From: Prevotellaceae bacterium UBA5903
GTDB taxonomy: Bacteria; Bacteroidota; Bacteroidia; Bacteroidales; Bacteroidaceae
Reading direction: 5' to 3'
NCBI GenBank assembly: GCA_002431845.1
Contig: DJEH01000125.1
Coordinates: 550-13,501 of the forward strand
Length of the DNA: 12,952 bases
A program made the translations under genes and the position numbers. Shown here piece after piece: positions 6,590-12,952 of the stretch. Under the pieces are notes generated by a model. The model was given only the letters and a program-made list of their open reading frames with translations, was not told where the DNA came from and ran no database searches. How positions within the stretch are numbered: position 1 is the stretch's first letter; the number at the start of each line of letters is the position of its first letter.

Positions 6590-8707
6590 TTATTTCTTAA
6601 AAGGTTTGCGCCAATCGCATCCTTCCTTCCAACGCGAGCAACCATAGGCTGTATTACCTTTTATCACTTTACCTATGCCGCATTTAGGACAAATGCTACC
6701 AGCACGAATAATGCGCCGGCGAGGCTTTTCTTCGGCGTTGGTTTGCAACTTCTGTTCGTTGGCTTTCTCTTTGCTCTTAAGCTTTGAGATTACCTCAGTT
6801 GTTGCATCAGATTGCTGCGTAACGTGGCGGTTGGTGTTGTCGCGTAACACTTGCATCACAATGTCGTTTACCATTTCTTTCAGTTCGTTAATAAACTGTG
6901 CTGCATCGTATTCATGGTGTTCTATTTGCCTTAGCTTCTTTTCCCAACGCCCTGTGAGTTCGGCACTTTTCAACAGTTCTTCTTTGATGAGCGAAATCAA
7001 TTCTATGCCTGTAGGTGTGGCTATGATGTTCTTCTTTACACGTTTAATGTATTGCCTTTTAAACAAGGTTTCAATGATGGCAGCACGTGTTGAAGGACGC
7101 CCTATGCCATTCTCTTTCATGGCATCTCTAAGCTCTTCGTCGTCTACCATGCGCCCAGCAGTTTCCATTGCACGCAGCAAAGTAGCCTCGGTATAAAACT
7201 TTGGCGGTTGCGTTGTTTTCTGAGTTAAATCGGGTTTATGAGGACCTTGCTCACCCTTTACAAAGTTGGGCAAGGTGCGTTCAGAATCGTTTTTCTTCTC
7301 ATCGTCATCGTTATTGTTTGCAGCCAATTTAGCGGCAGAAGGCGCAACTATTCGCCATCCAGGTTCGATAATAACCTTGCCAGAGGTCTTGAATAGAACG
7401 TCAGTAACTTGCCCTTGTACCGTGGTTGTGGCAAACTTGCAGTCGGGGTAGAACACGGTGATAAAGCGTCTTGCCACCAAGTCGTAAACGTTTCGCTCCA
7501 TGTCGGTAAGGTTGTTTGCAGCCACGCCCGTGGGTATAATAGCATGGTGGTCGGTAACCTTAGAAGAGTCGAAAACCTTTTTACGCTTCAGCAACTTTTC
7601 GCCACGAAGTGGCATAAGCAGTTCGCCATATTGCCCACTTATTCCATTAAGTATACCCTTACATTTAGGATAGATGTCGTCGGAGAGATAAGTTGTATCA
7701 ACACGAGGGTATGTGGTAACTTTCTTCTCATAGAGCGACTGTATGAGCGAGAGCGTTTGGTCGGCAGAATAGCCAAACTTTTTGTTACAATCCACCTGAA
7801 GTGACGTAAGGTCGAAAAGGCGCGGAGGCTGTTCGGTTCCGCGTTTTTTTTCAACAGAAACCACTTCGAAAGGTTCGTTCTTAATTTTTTCAAGTACGCT
7901 ACGCCCCTCTTCTTCGGTCGAAAAACCACGTCGTGTAGGAACCGATGGAGCGTTCTTATTGTTTGTTGTAGTGCTGTCGGCAGGCAGTTCGTCCTCATTA
8001 GGGTCTGCCATAACAGCATTGAAAGTAGTGTCGCGATAAAGCGTTGTGAGCACCCAATAAGGTTCTGGCTTAAAGTGCTCAATGTCCAACTGGCGGCGCA
8101 CAATAAGGGCAAGTGTGGGGGTTTGTACACGGCCTATCGATAATGGAGCAGCCCCATAACCACCCCCATATTTTAGTGTGTAAAGGCGGGTAGCATTCAT
8201 ACCCAAAAGCCAATCGCCTATGGCTCTGCATAGCCCAGCCTCGTAGAGCGATTTGTAGTCTGCTTGCGGTTTAAGCGAATTAAATCCTTCGCGTATACTC
8301 TCTTCTGTAAGCGACGATATCCACAGACGCTCAACAGGGCATTTGGCGCCAGCCTTCTGCATAACCCAGCGTTGGATGAGTTCACCCTCTTGTCCAGCAT
8401 CACCGCAATTGATTATGCGATCTGCATTCAGCATGAGCTTTTGTATGATAGCAAATTGGTTCTTAACCCCTTGGTCATCCTTTAATCGTATGCCAAAACG
8501 AGTTGGCAACATAGGCAAAGCACCGAGCGACCAACGCTTCCACATGGGCGTATAGTCCTCGGGATATTTAAGTTCGCAAAGGTGGCCAAAGGTCCAAGTA
8601 ACTTGGTATCCGTTACCTTCCAAATAACCTTGATGTTGCTCCCTTGCGCCTAATATGTTGGCAATGTCGCGAGCAACGCTTGGCTTTTCGGCTATGCAGA
8701 CAATCAT
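6590..8707 (-). CDS. topB: DNA topoisomerase III (type IA)
   Basis: This type IA topoisomerase cuts one DNA strand and passes another through the break; topoisomerase III works mainly as a decatenase with RecQ. The 705-aa protein starts MIVCIAEKPSVARDIANIL, the usual Toprim opening with Glu7. The acidic Toprim motif is CGDAGQEGELIQRW (101-114). Next come AIGDWLLGMNATRLYT (162-177), SIGRVQTPTLALIVRRQ (190-206) and the active-site segment TTYPRVDTTYLSDD (331-344) with catalytic Tyr333. Two hydrophilic insertions stand out, around 235-262 and in the segment containing NNNDDDEKKNDSE. The C-terminus is a four-cysteine zinc finger, C673, C676, C690 and C697. The Toprim motif reads DAGQEGE where many relatives have DxDREG; the acidic residues are kept and I recall this form in other Bacteroidota TopB. 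The gene lies 58 bases after the ABC ATPase gene and converges on recQ. Confidence 0.95.
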   Translation of the reverse strand: MIVCIAEKPSVARDIANILGAREQHQGYLEGNGYQVTWTFGHLCELKYPEDYTPMWKRWSLGALPMLPTRFGIRLKDDQGVKNQFAIIQKLMLNADRIINCGDAGQEGELIQRWVMQKAGAKCPVERLWISSLTEESIREGFNSLKPQADYKSLYEAGLCRAIGDWLLGMNATRLYTLKYGGGYGAAPLSIGRVQTPTLALIVRRQLDIEHFKPEPYWVLTTLYRDTTFNAVMADPNEDELPADSTTTNNKNAPSVPTRRGFSTEEEGRSVLEKIKNEPFEVVSVEKKRGTEQPPRLFDLTSLQVDCNKKFGYSADQTLSLIQSLYEKKVTTYPRVDTTYLSDDIYPKCKGILNGISGQYGELLMPLRGEKLLKRKKVFDSSKVTDHHAIIPTGVAANNLTDMERNVYDLVARRFITVFYPDCKFATTTVQGQVTDVLFKTSGKVIIEPGWRIVAPSAAKLAANNNDDDEKKNDSERTLPNFVKGEQGPHKPDLTQKTTQPPKFYTEATLLRAMETAGRMVDDEELRDAMKENGIGRPSTRAAIIETLFKRQYIKRVKKNIIATPTGIELISLIKEELLKSAELTGRWEKKLRQIEHHEYDAAQFINELKEMVNDIVMQVLRDNTNRHVTQQSDATTEVISKLKSKEKANEQKLQTNAEEKPRRRIIRAGSICPKCGIGKVIKGNTAYGCSRWKEGCDWRKPFKK

Positions 8708-8765
8708 ATAGTTTTATTGAAATATTTTTATTTTATAGTTGAGTTTAGGTCGAGTAGGGCACCCT

Positions 8766-9521
8766 TTATTCGTAACAAAAGCGCATTTGCGTAGCGTCAA
8801 AGCGAATGCCCTCTGTACTAAAAAAGCGATTGATTTCTCCATCGTGCGCCAATGTATGTGGCTCCCCCTCGGTTATACCATCGTTGCGTAGCATCCACAG
8901 GTTGTCAGCAAAGTGAAGTGCCAGTTCCACATCGTGTGTTGATAGCAATATGGTTTTGTTCTCTTTGTGTGCCAGTTGCTTAAGCAGCTGCATGGTACTT
9001 ACTTTATTGGCAAAGTCTAAAAAGGCTGTAGGCTCGTCGAGCAAGATGATTGGTGTGTCTTGTGCCAAGGCCTTAGCTATGAATATGCGCTGTCGTTCGC
9101 CATCGCTCAAAGTGTTTAGCTTTCTTGATGCAAGGCTTGTAGAATGGGTAAGATGCAAAGCTTTGTCTATTAAGTCAAAGTCGCTTGGCTGTGGCAATGA
9201 AAAAGTGCTACGATATGGAATGCGTCCCATCTTGACCACATCAAGGGCTGTTAGCTCGTTTGCTTGGGGCTGGTAGGTAAGTACCACGCTTAGTTGTTGT
9301 GCTAAGTGTTTTATGCTGATTTGTGATAGCGCTTTTCCTTGCATAAAAATCTCGCCTTCAAGAGGTGCTTGAAGGCGTGATATAGTGCGTAGTAAAGTGC
9401 TTTTTCCACATCCGTTCAGCCCTAATAAAGCAGTAAGAGAACCTTTATATAAATGTCCACAAAGGTCCTTGCCTACAATTTTCTTTTTATATCCAGTGCT
9501 GACGTGCTGAAGTTTTAGCAT
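8766..9521 (-). CDS. ABC transporter ATP-binding protein, iron-siderophore/haem/cobalamin type
   Basis: This 251-aa ATPase belongs to the FecE/BtuD/HmuV group that powers import of iron chelates, haem or vitamin B12. Walker A is GLNGCGKST (34-42). The Q-loop region is YQPQANELTALDVVKMGRIPY (83-103); the ending VVxMGRxPY is typical of the group. The signature is LSDGERQR (138-145), an LSGGE variant. Walker B is IILLDEPTAFLD (158-169), and the switch histidine lies in LSTHDVELALHFAD (193-206). The C-terminal 35 residues match the short tail of this group. No permease or binding-protein gene accompanies it; it sits 14 bases after a glycosyltransferase gene and 58 bases before topB. It may serve a permease encoded elsewhere. 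The substrate cannot be decided from sequence. Confidence 0.9.
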   Translation of the reverse strand: MLKLQHVSTGYKKKIVGKDLCGHLYKGSLTALLGLNGCGKSTLLRTISRLQAPLEGEIFMQGKALSQISIKHLAQQLSVVLTYQPQANELTALDVVKMGRIPYRSTFSLPQPSDFDLIDKALHLTHSTSLASRKLNTLSDGERQRIFIAKALAQDTPIILLDEPTAFLDFANKVSTMQLLKQLAHKENKTILLSTHDVELALHFADNLWMLRNDGITEGEPHTLAHDGEINRFFSTEGIRFDATQMRFCYE

Positions 9522-9535
9522 TTAAATAGAAAGCT

Positions 9536-10540
9536 TTAATGAAACTTCTTACCATGTAGAATAATGTGGATACGATTGTTCAAGGAGGATGCAATATGCT
9601 TCCATTGCCCGTGTCGCAAGCTGATGCAAAGTTCCTCTATAGAGCGCCATACTTTGACCCATGGATGTCCCCAACCCACAATGCGATACACACGTTGGCG
9701 ATGCTTAACATGTTCGATAACGTGCTGAGGATGTCTTAGTGGAAACTTAAGTTCATACCGCTTCATAGTGAAAATGCGCCTATATCCCGAAGGCAGCGAC
9801 TGCACTCCACCCGAAAAGTGAGCCGACTCTTCCATCACACCAATGTTGTTGATAAGATTGACACGAGGCACAATGCATAGTTGTGAATTGAGCAATAAAT
9901 GGGCATAATAAATGGTTTCGTAATACGCTATGCCACGTGCCTTGTGCGCTCTTGCCATGGGCAAAAAGTCGGGCCGAAGCTTTCGTTCCTTAACCAGCGC
10001 CTCAATTTGCGCCACGCATTCGGGCGAGTCGAGCCACGTATAATGCTCATCCCATTGGTTTACCACACGGCTCCACGATGCCCATCCCGACACGCAAAAA
10101 TTGGTAGTAAACAAGTAGTCGGCCTCATTAACATCGGTTGTTTTCTCTTCAAAATTGCATCCTTGAATCATGCCGATGCGTTCGTCGTGCTCATATCTGT
10201 CGAGCATCTCCTTGCAATAACCGAAAAATGATTGCGAAGGAACATCGTCGTCTTCGAGCACAATGCATTTGTCTACGATAGAAAAAGCCCAACGTTGAGA
10301 TATAAACTCCGAAGGGTCGCATCCGTAATTCTTTTCTTGGTATTTGCGATAAACTTGGCAAGGCCAATCAATCTGCTCAACCACCTTGCGGCAAGCCTCT
10401 ATTCCTGGCACATCACGTTCGTTGCGTGCACCATCTTGATAGAGGAAAAGACGTGCGGGTTGTGCCTTTCTTACCTCGTCGAAAACCTTTTGCAGAACGT
10501 CTGGGCGATTAAAGAATAATATAAGAACAGAAATGTCCAT
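9536..10540 (-). CDS. GT-A-type glycosyltransferase (HlpA-like / family 2-related)
   Basis: This 334-aa protein starts ISVLILFFNRPDVLQKVFDEV (3-23), the nucleotide-binding beginning of a GT-A fold, followed by LFLYQDGARNERD (31-43). The metal-binding acidic motif is CIVLEDDDVPSQSFF (92-106). Similar proteins are often annotated as hemolytic protein HlpA-like or as family A/2 glycosyltransferases; the middle part ERIGMIQGCNF and VSGWASWSRVVNQWDEHY fits that group. The C-terminal third (from about 265) is basic and rich in tryptophan and histidine, which may help membrane association. No transmembrane segment is visible. Its gene starts 11 bases after the LicD-like gene, so it probably acts on the same surface polysaccharide or lipopolysaccharide. 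Donor and acceptor sugars cannot be inferred. Confidence 0.82.
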   Translation of the reverse strand: MDISVLILFFNRPDVLQKVFDEVRKAQPARLFLYQDGARNERDVPGIEACRKVVEQIDWPCQVYRKYQEKNYGCDPSEFISQRWAFSIVDKCIVLEDDDVPSQSFFGYCKEMLDRYEHDERIGMIQGCNFEEKTTDVNEADYLFTTNFCVSGWASWSRVVNQWDEHYTWLDSPECVAQIEALVKERKLRPDFLPMARAHKARGIAYYETIYYAHLLLNSQLCIVPRVNLINNIGVMEESAHFSGGVQSLPSGYRRIFTMKRYELKFPLRHPQHVIEHVKHRQRVYRIVGWGHPWVKVWRSIEELCISLRHGQWKHIASSLNNRIHIILHGKKFH

Positions 10541-10551
10541 AGGTGAAAATG

Positions 10552-11349
10552 TTAGTTAAGATTTTCTGCATAAAACACAGCGTGGCCGCCTCGTTTATCC
10601 TCGGGTGGCAGTTTCATGTAGTCGTTATAAAGGTCGCAGAGATAGGCATCGGGATTGGCAGGAGCGTTAAACTCTGCATCTTCAAATTGTATGCGTCCAG
10701 TGGGGAATATCGTTTCGGTGCGGTGCATAATGCCGTATCCGTTGTTATTGAGCGTGTTTGAGAAGTACTCGCCTTTGTTGAACAATAGGTGAACAATATT
10801 CCAAAGCATTTTGCACCATGCGCGTTTTATGCCGAAGTAAAAAAACTCTGCAAACGAGCGTACAGTGTAGTAGTGCTGGCTCTGCAATATGGCATTGGCA
10901 CGGCAATAACCCTTAGTTACTCGCTTGATAAAAGCCCTCGAACACGATGGGTAAGGCATCATGGGGAATATATCCACATAAAGTCCCTTGCCATAGGCAC
11001 GCGAAAAGTCATCGGCACTTTCCACTAAAAACGACTCTTTATCTCTCACTTTATAGATAGGCATACGCACGTTAGGGTCGGTGTCGGGCGTTTGTATATA
11101 GAGGTTAGCGGGCAGTTCTTTTTGAGCAGCCTTTACAAACCTTGGCAAGTCAGTAACGTTCATAGCAATGTCTATGTCATCGTCCCAGGGGATAAAACCT
11201 CCATGGCGCACTGCTCCCAAAATACTACCCCCATCAAGCCAATAGTCTATGTGGTTGCGTTGGCATATAGCGTCGATTTCTTTCAGTATACCAAGTTGTT
11301 TAAGCTGCACCGCACGGCGGTGTCGGTTCAAGTAGTCGTTTAGTGACAT
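10552..11349 (-). CDS. LicD-family phosphotransferase
   Basis: LicD proteins have a nucleotidyltransferase-type fold and transfer phosphocholine or similar phospho-alcohol groups from CDP donors onto cell-surface glycans. In this 265-aa protein the signature is clear: IDYWLDGGSILGAVRHGGF (34-52), then IPWDDDIDIAM (53-63) with the metal-binding acidic residues. The second part YGKGLYVDIFPMMPYP (119-134) is also characteristic. Animal fukutin and FKRP, which transfer ribitol phosphate from CDP-ribitol, belong to the same superfamily. The upstream gene encodes a predicted CDP-ribitol synthase, so ribitol phosphate is a plausible donor group here, rather than choline, for which no licA, licB or licC gene is visible. 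That substrate is inferred from context only. The start ATG follows the previous stop by 68 bases. Confidence 0.92.
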   Translation of the reverse strand: MSLNDYLNRHRRAVQLKQLGILKEIDAICQRNHIDYWLDGGSILGAVRHGGFIPWDDDIDIAMNVTDLPRFVKAAQKELPANLYIQTPDTDPNVRMPIYKVRDKESFLVESADDFSRAYGKGLYVDIFPMMPYPSCSRAFIKRVTKGYCRANAILQSQHYYTVRSFAEFFYFGIKRAWCKMLWNIVHLLFNKGEYFSNTLNNNGYGIMHRTETIFPTGRIQFEDAEFNAPANPDAYLCDLYNDYMKLPPEDKRGGHAVFYAENLN

Positions 11350-11417
11350 TGTATAAGAATGCTTTTTAAGATGTATGCAAGTTCAGAGTCTGCTTTCTTT
11401 GCGCGTTGGGTTCAGTC

Positions 11418-12788
11418 TTATTGTGCTTGTTGTCTTTTCACATCAATCACTTGGCCCGTATAGTCGGCAAGTAGGCAACGCACGGTGGTATCAGCCACAA
11501 CTTCCGACTTTAGCAGCGTTTCATCGGGTTCAATGCCAAAGTTTTTAATACGCATAGGAGTCTTAGTTCGCTCCGGATTAATGCAGTTTACGCGTATTCC
11601 CACCGTTTCCCATTCTTGAGCTACAGCCTGTACAAAGTTCACAATAGCCGCTTTAGTAGATGAGTAAATGCTATAGAAAGCCCTGCCACGAGTATAGCTG
11701 CTTGAGGTAAAGAAGATGAGTTGTCCCTTCGTCTCTTTTAGATAGTTGTACGACTCGATAGCAACATTTACGGTGCCCATATAGTTGGTTTGTACGGCAG
11801 CTTGTATGATAGCATAGTCCATAGTGAAGAGGGGCTCTTTATTGAGCACCCCTGCGGTGTTGATAACATAGTCAATGTGGCCTTCTTTGTCGTAAACCCT
11901 TTTCAAGGCTTGTGCCACATCTTTTTTGTTACCCACGTCAGTGCCTGTAAGCGAGCGCGAAAAGCTGTGTACATGTGTGCCATACTCCTTTAGTTCGGTT
12001 GCAATATCCTTGCCTATGCCGTATGAGCCTCCGAACACCACGGCCACACGTCCCTTAAGTTGGCTTTTGTCAATCGCTTCGGGAGCCTTTGATCCGCGTA
12101 GCTGAAACAGTTTGTCAAGCAAAAATGTATCCTCTTTATAGGTGAGTTTCATATTGCTTTCTTCGCCTTTTACCAAGTGTACGGGCACTTCGGGCATGTA
12201 TTTAACCACCACACCGCAATCGTCTGTTACCTTAAAGTTAGGGTCGGTAAATGCGCGTTTATATGCCTCCGATATTACCGAGAGTCGGAAAGCTTGTGGC
12301 GTTTGTCCGCGTTGCAAGCGCGAGCGGTCGGGTATAGACACGATATGGTCGTTTTCGGCTTCGATAATGGTGTCTACTGCAGGCACCGTCACGTCGATAG
12401 CCTCGTATGTTTCGAGCGAGGTACACACATCATCTATAATGCGTTGCGACACAAGAGGGCGCACAGCGTCGTGAAAGATGAGGTTTACTTCGTCGCCCCC
12501 CTCGTAAGCATGGATAGCCGAGAGGCTTGAGTCGTAGCGTTCTTTGCCACCTTTCAGTATTTTTTTTACCTTTTTCCACCCATTGCGCAATACGATGTTT
12601 TCAACGTCCGATACGTATGCAGGGTTTGAAACAATGGCTATTTCATCAATGTGCGTGTTGTGTTCAAAGGTGTCAATGGTATGTTCAATCACCATTTTTC
12701 CAGCCACTTTAAAGAATTGCTTAGGCGTACTAAGTCCTAAGCGGCTACCAACTCCACCTGCTAACACAATAGCTATGTTGCGAATCAT
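11418..12788 (-). CDS. Bifunctional IspD-like cytidylyltransferase / SDR reductase (Bcs1/Acs1-like, predicted CDP-ribitol synthesis)
   Basis: This 456-aa fusion has two enzymes. Residues 1-230 are an IspD/TarI-type cytidylyltransferase: CTP-binding LAGGVGSRLGLSTPKQF (9-25), GGKERYDS (80-87), FHDAVRP (105-111) and LQRGQTPQAF (158-167). Residues 245-450 are a short-chain dehydrogenase: GGSYGIG (253-259) for NADPH, VINTAG (308-313), TSSS (361-364) and the catalytic YSSTK (375-379). The order and length match Haemophilus Acs1/Bcs1, which reduces ribulose 5-phosphate to ribitol 5-phosphate and couples it to CTP to give CDP-ribitol. The C-terminal phrase NPERTKTPMRIKNFGIEP also looks like that family. 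A role in isoprenoid synthesis as IspD is unlikely because of the fused reductase. The product is probably cytoplasmic and supplies the LicD-like enzyme encoded 68 bases downstream. It is the first gene of the minus-strand series, with a promoter upstream. Confidence 0.92.
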   Translation of the reverse strand: MIRNIAIVLAGGVGSRLGLSTPKQFFKVAGKMVIEHTIDTFEHNTHIDEIAIVSNPAYVSDVENIVLRNGWKKVKKILKGGKERYDSSLSAIHAYEGGDEVNLIFHDAVRPLVSQRIIDDVCTSLETYEAIDVTVPAVDTIIEAENDHIVSIPDRSRLQRGQTPQAFRLSVISEAYKRAFTDPNFKVTDDCGVVVKYMPEVPVHLVKGEESNMKLTYKEDTFLLDKLFQLRGSKAPEAIDKSQLKGRVAVVFGGSYGIGKDIATELKEYGTHVHSFSRSLTGTDVGNKKDVAQALKRVYDKEGHIDYVINTAGVLNKEPLFTMDYAIIQAAVQTNYMGTVNVAIESYNYLKETKGQLIFFTSSSYTRGRAFYSIYSSTKAAIVNFVQAVAQEWETVGIRVNCINPERTKTPMRIKNFGIEPDETLLKSEVVADTTVRCLLADYTGQVIDVKRQQAQ

Positions 12789-12905
12789 AAACGAAGATTT
12801 TTGGTCTGTTCTAAATCTTTCCTATACACAAAGTGTCAGCCCTTTGATGCTTTTCAAAAACAAGCCGTACACACGTTTATGCAGAGAGATATTTATAGTT
12901 GTGTA

Positions 12906-12920
12906 GATGCATAGTGCATC
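12906..12920. repeat. Perfect 6-bp inverted repeat just after the predicted transcription start
   Basis: GATGCA-TAG-TGCATC is a perfect six-base inverted repeat with a three-base centre. It begins within a few bases of the predicted transcription start. It could be an operator for a repressor or a hairpin at the 5' end of the mRNA. A repeat this short can occur by chance, so its function is uncertain. Confidence 0.5.
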
Positions 12921-12928
12921 AAACTAAG

Positions 12929-12936
12929 CAAAGGTA
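12929..12936 (-). promoter_or_regulatory. Bacteroidota-type -7 promoter element for the CDP-ribitol/LicD operon
   Basis: Read on the minus strand the sequence is TACCTTTG, a perfect match to the Bacteroidota sigma-ABfr -7 consensus TAnnTTTG. It lies about 140 bases before the ATG of the cytidylyltransferase/reductase gene. The matching -33 TTTG element would fall just beyond the right window edge, so it cannot be checked. Transcription should start near 12922, giving a leader of roughly 130 bases. Confidence 0.6.
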
Positions 12937-12952
12937 TAATTTTTTATTGAAA

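Noticed and set aside
6675..7196. Open frame of 173 codons on the plus strand opposite topB
   Set aside because: Low-complexity serine-rich translation that mirrors the codon bias of the opposite strand, with no start context.
7409..7804. Open frame of 131 codons on the plus strand inside topB
   Set aside because: It lies fully opposite a well-supported topB gene and its translation shows no family motif.
7639..8130. Open frame of 163 codons on the minus strand in another topB frame
   Set aside because: Same-strand frame-shadow of topB; topB itself is continuous with all motifs, so this is not a frameshifted fragment.
11418..12788. Reading the cytidylyltransferase as the isoprenoid enzyme IspD
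   Set aside because: The fused SDR reductase and the total length match Acs1/Bcs1-type enzymes, and no other isoprenoid gene is nearby.
12830..12860. Short inverted repeats ACAC-AAA-GTGT and TTTGA-TGCTTT-TCAAA in the same leader
   Set aside because: Arms of four to five bases in AT-rich DNA are expected by chance.
12865..12917. Two tiny open frames (8 and 11 codons) in the leader of the cytidylyltransferase gene as regulatory peptides
   Set aside because: Too short to judge, with no repeated amino-acid codons suggesting attenuation and no clear ribosome-binding site.

Overview
The window looks like a chromosomal stretch from a Gram-negative Bacteroidota bacterium, most likely Prevotella or a close relative. 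Pointers are the moderate AT bias, weak Shine-Dalgarno signals, a perfect TAnnTTTG -7 promoter element, the Bacteroidota forms of RecQ (late zinc site) and TopB (DAGQEGE Toprim motif), and lipoprotein genes coupled by ATGA overlaps. This is inferred from protein style and promoter type; no marker gene fixes the genus.

Left part (1-2650). The left edge carries the 5' part of an IS4-type transposase gene on the minus strand, running off the window. Its element end abuts, and apparently interrupts, a plus-strand operon of four tightly overlapping genes: a CsgG-family protein that has lost its signal peptide and lipobox, a small lipoprotein of unknown family, a DUF4810 lipoprotein and a DUF799 (GNA1162-type) lipoprotein. 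A hairpin terminator closes the operon. The set looks like a periplasm-facing outer-membrane lipoprotein complex that this strain has probably damaged.

Middle part (2850-8710). recJ and recQ follow on the plus strand as a two-gene DNA-repair unit. They converge on topB (DNA topoisomerase III) on the minus strand. A perfect 14-bp hairpin that includes the first base of the recQ stop codon appears to terminate transcription in both directions. RecQ and topoisomerase III are functional partners in resolving recombination intermediates.

Right part (8766-12952). A minus-strand series reads, in transcription order: a fused cytidylyltransferase/short-chain reductase (Bcs1/Acs1-like, predicted CDP-ribitol synthesis), a LicD-family phosphotransferase, a GT-A-type glycosyltransferase, an iron/cobalamin-type ABC ATPase without visible permease, and topB. 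A promoter with a perfect -7 element and a small hairpin just downstream heads this series. The first three genes suggest a pathway that makes CDP-ribitol and attaches ribitol phosphate to a surface glycan, built from the same protein families as the animal ISPD-fukutin/FKRP pathway. This is the most interesting proposal in the window, and it is an inference from domain content.

I saw no tRNA, rRNA, CRISPR array, prophage gene or replication origin.
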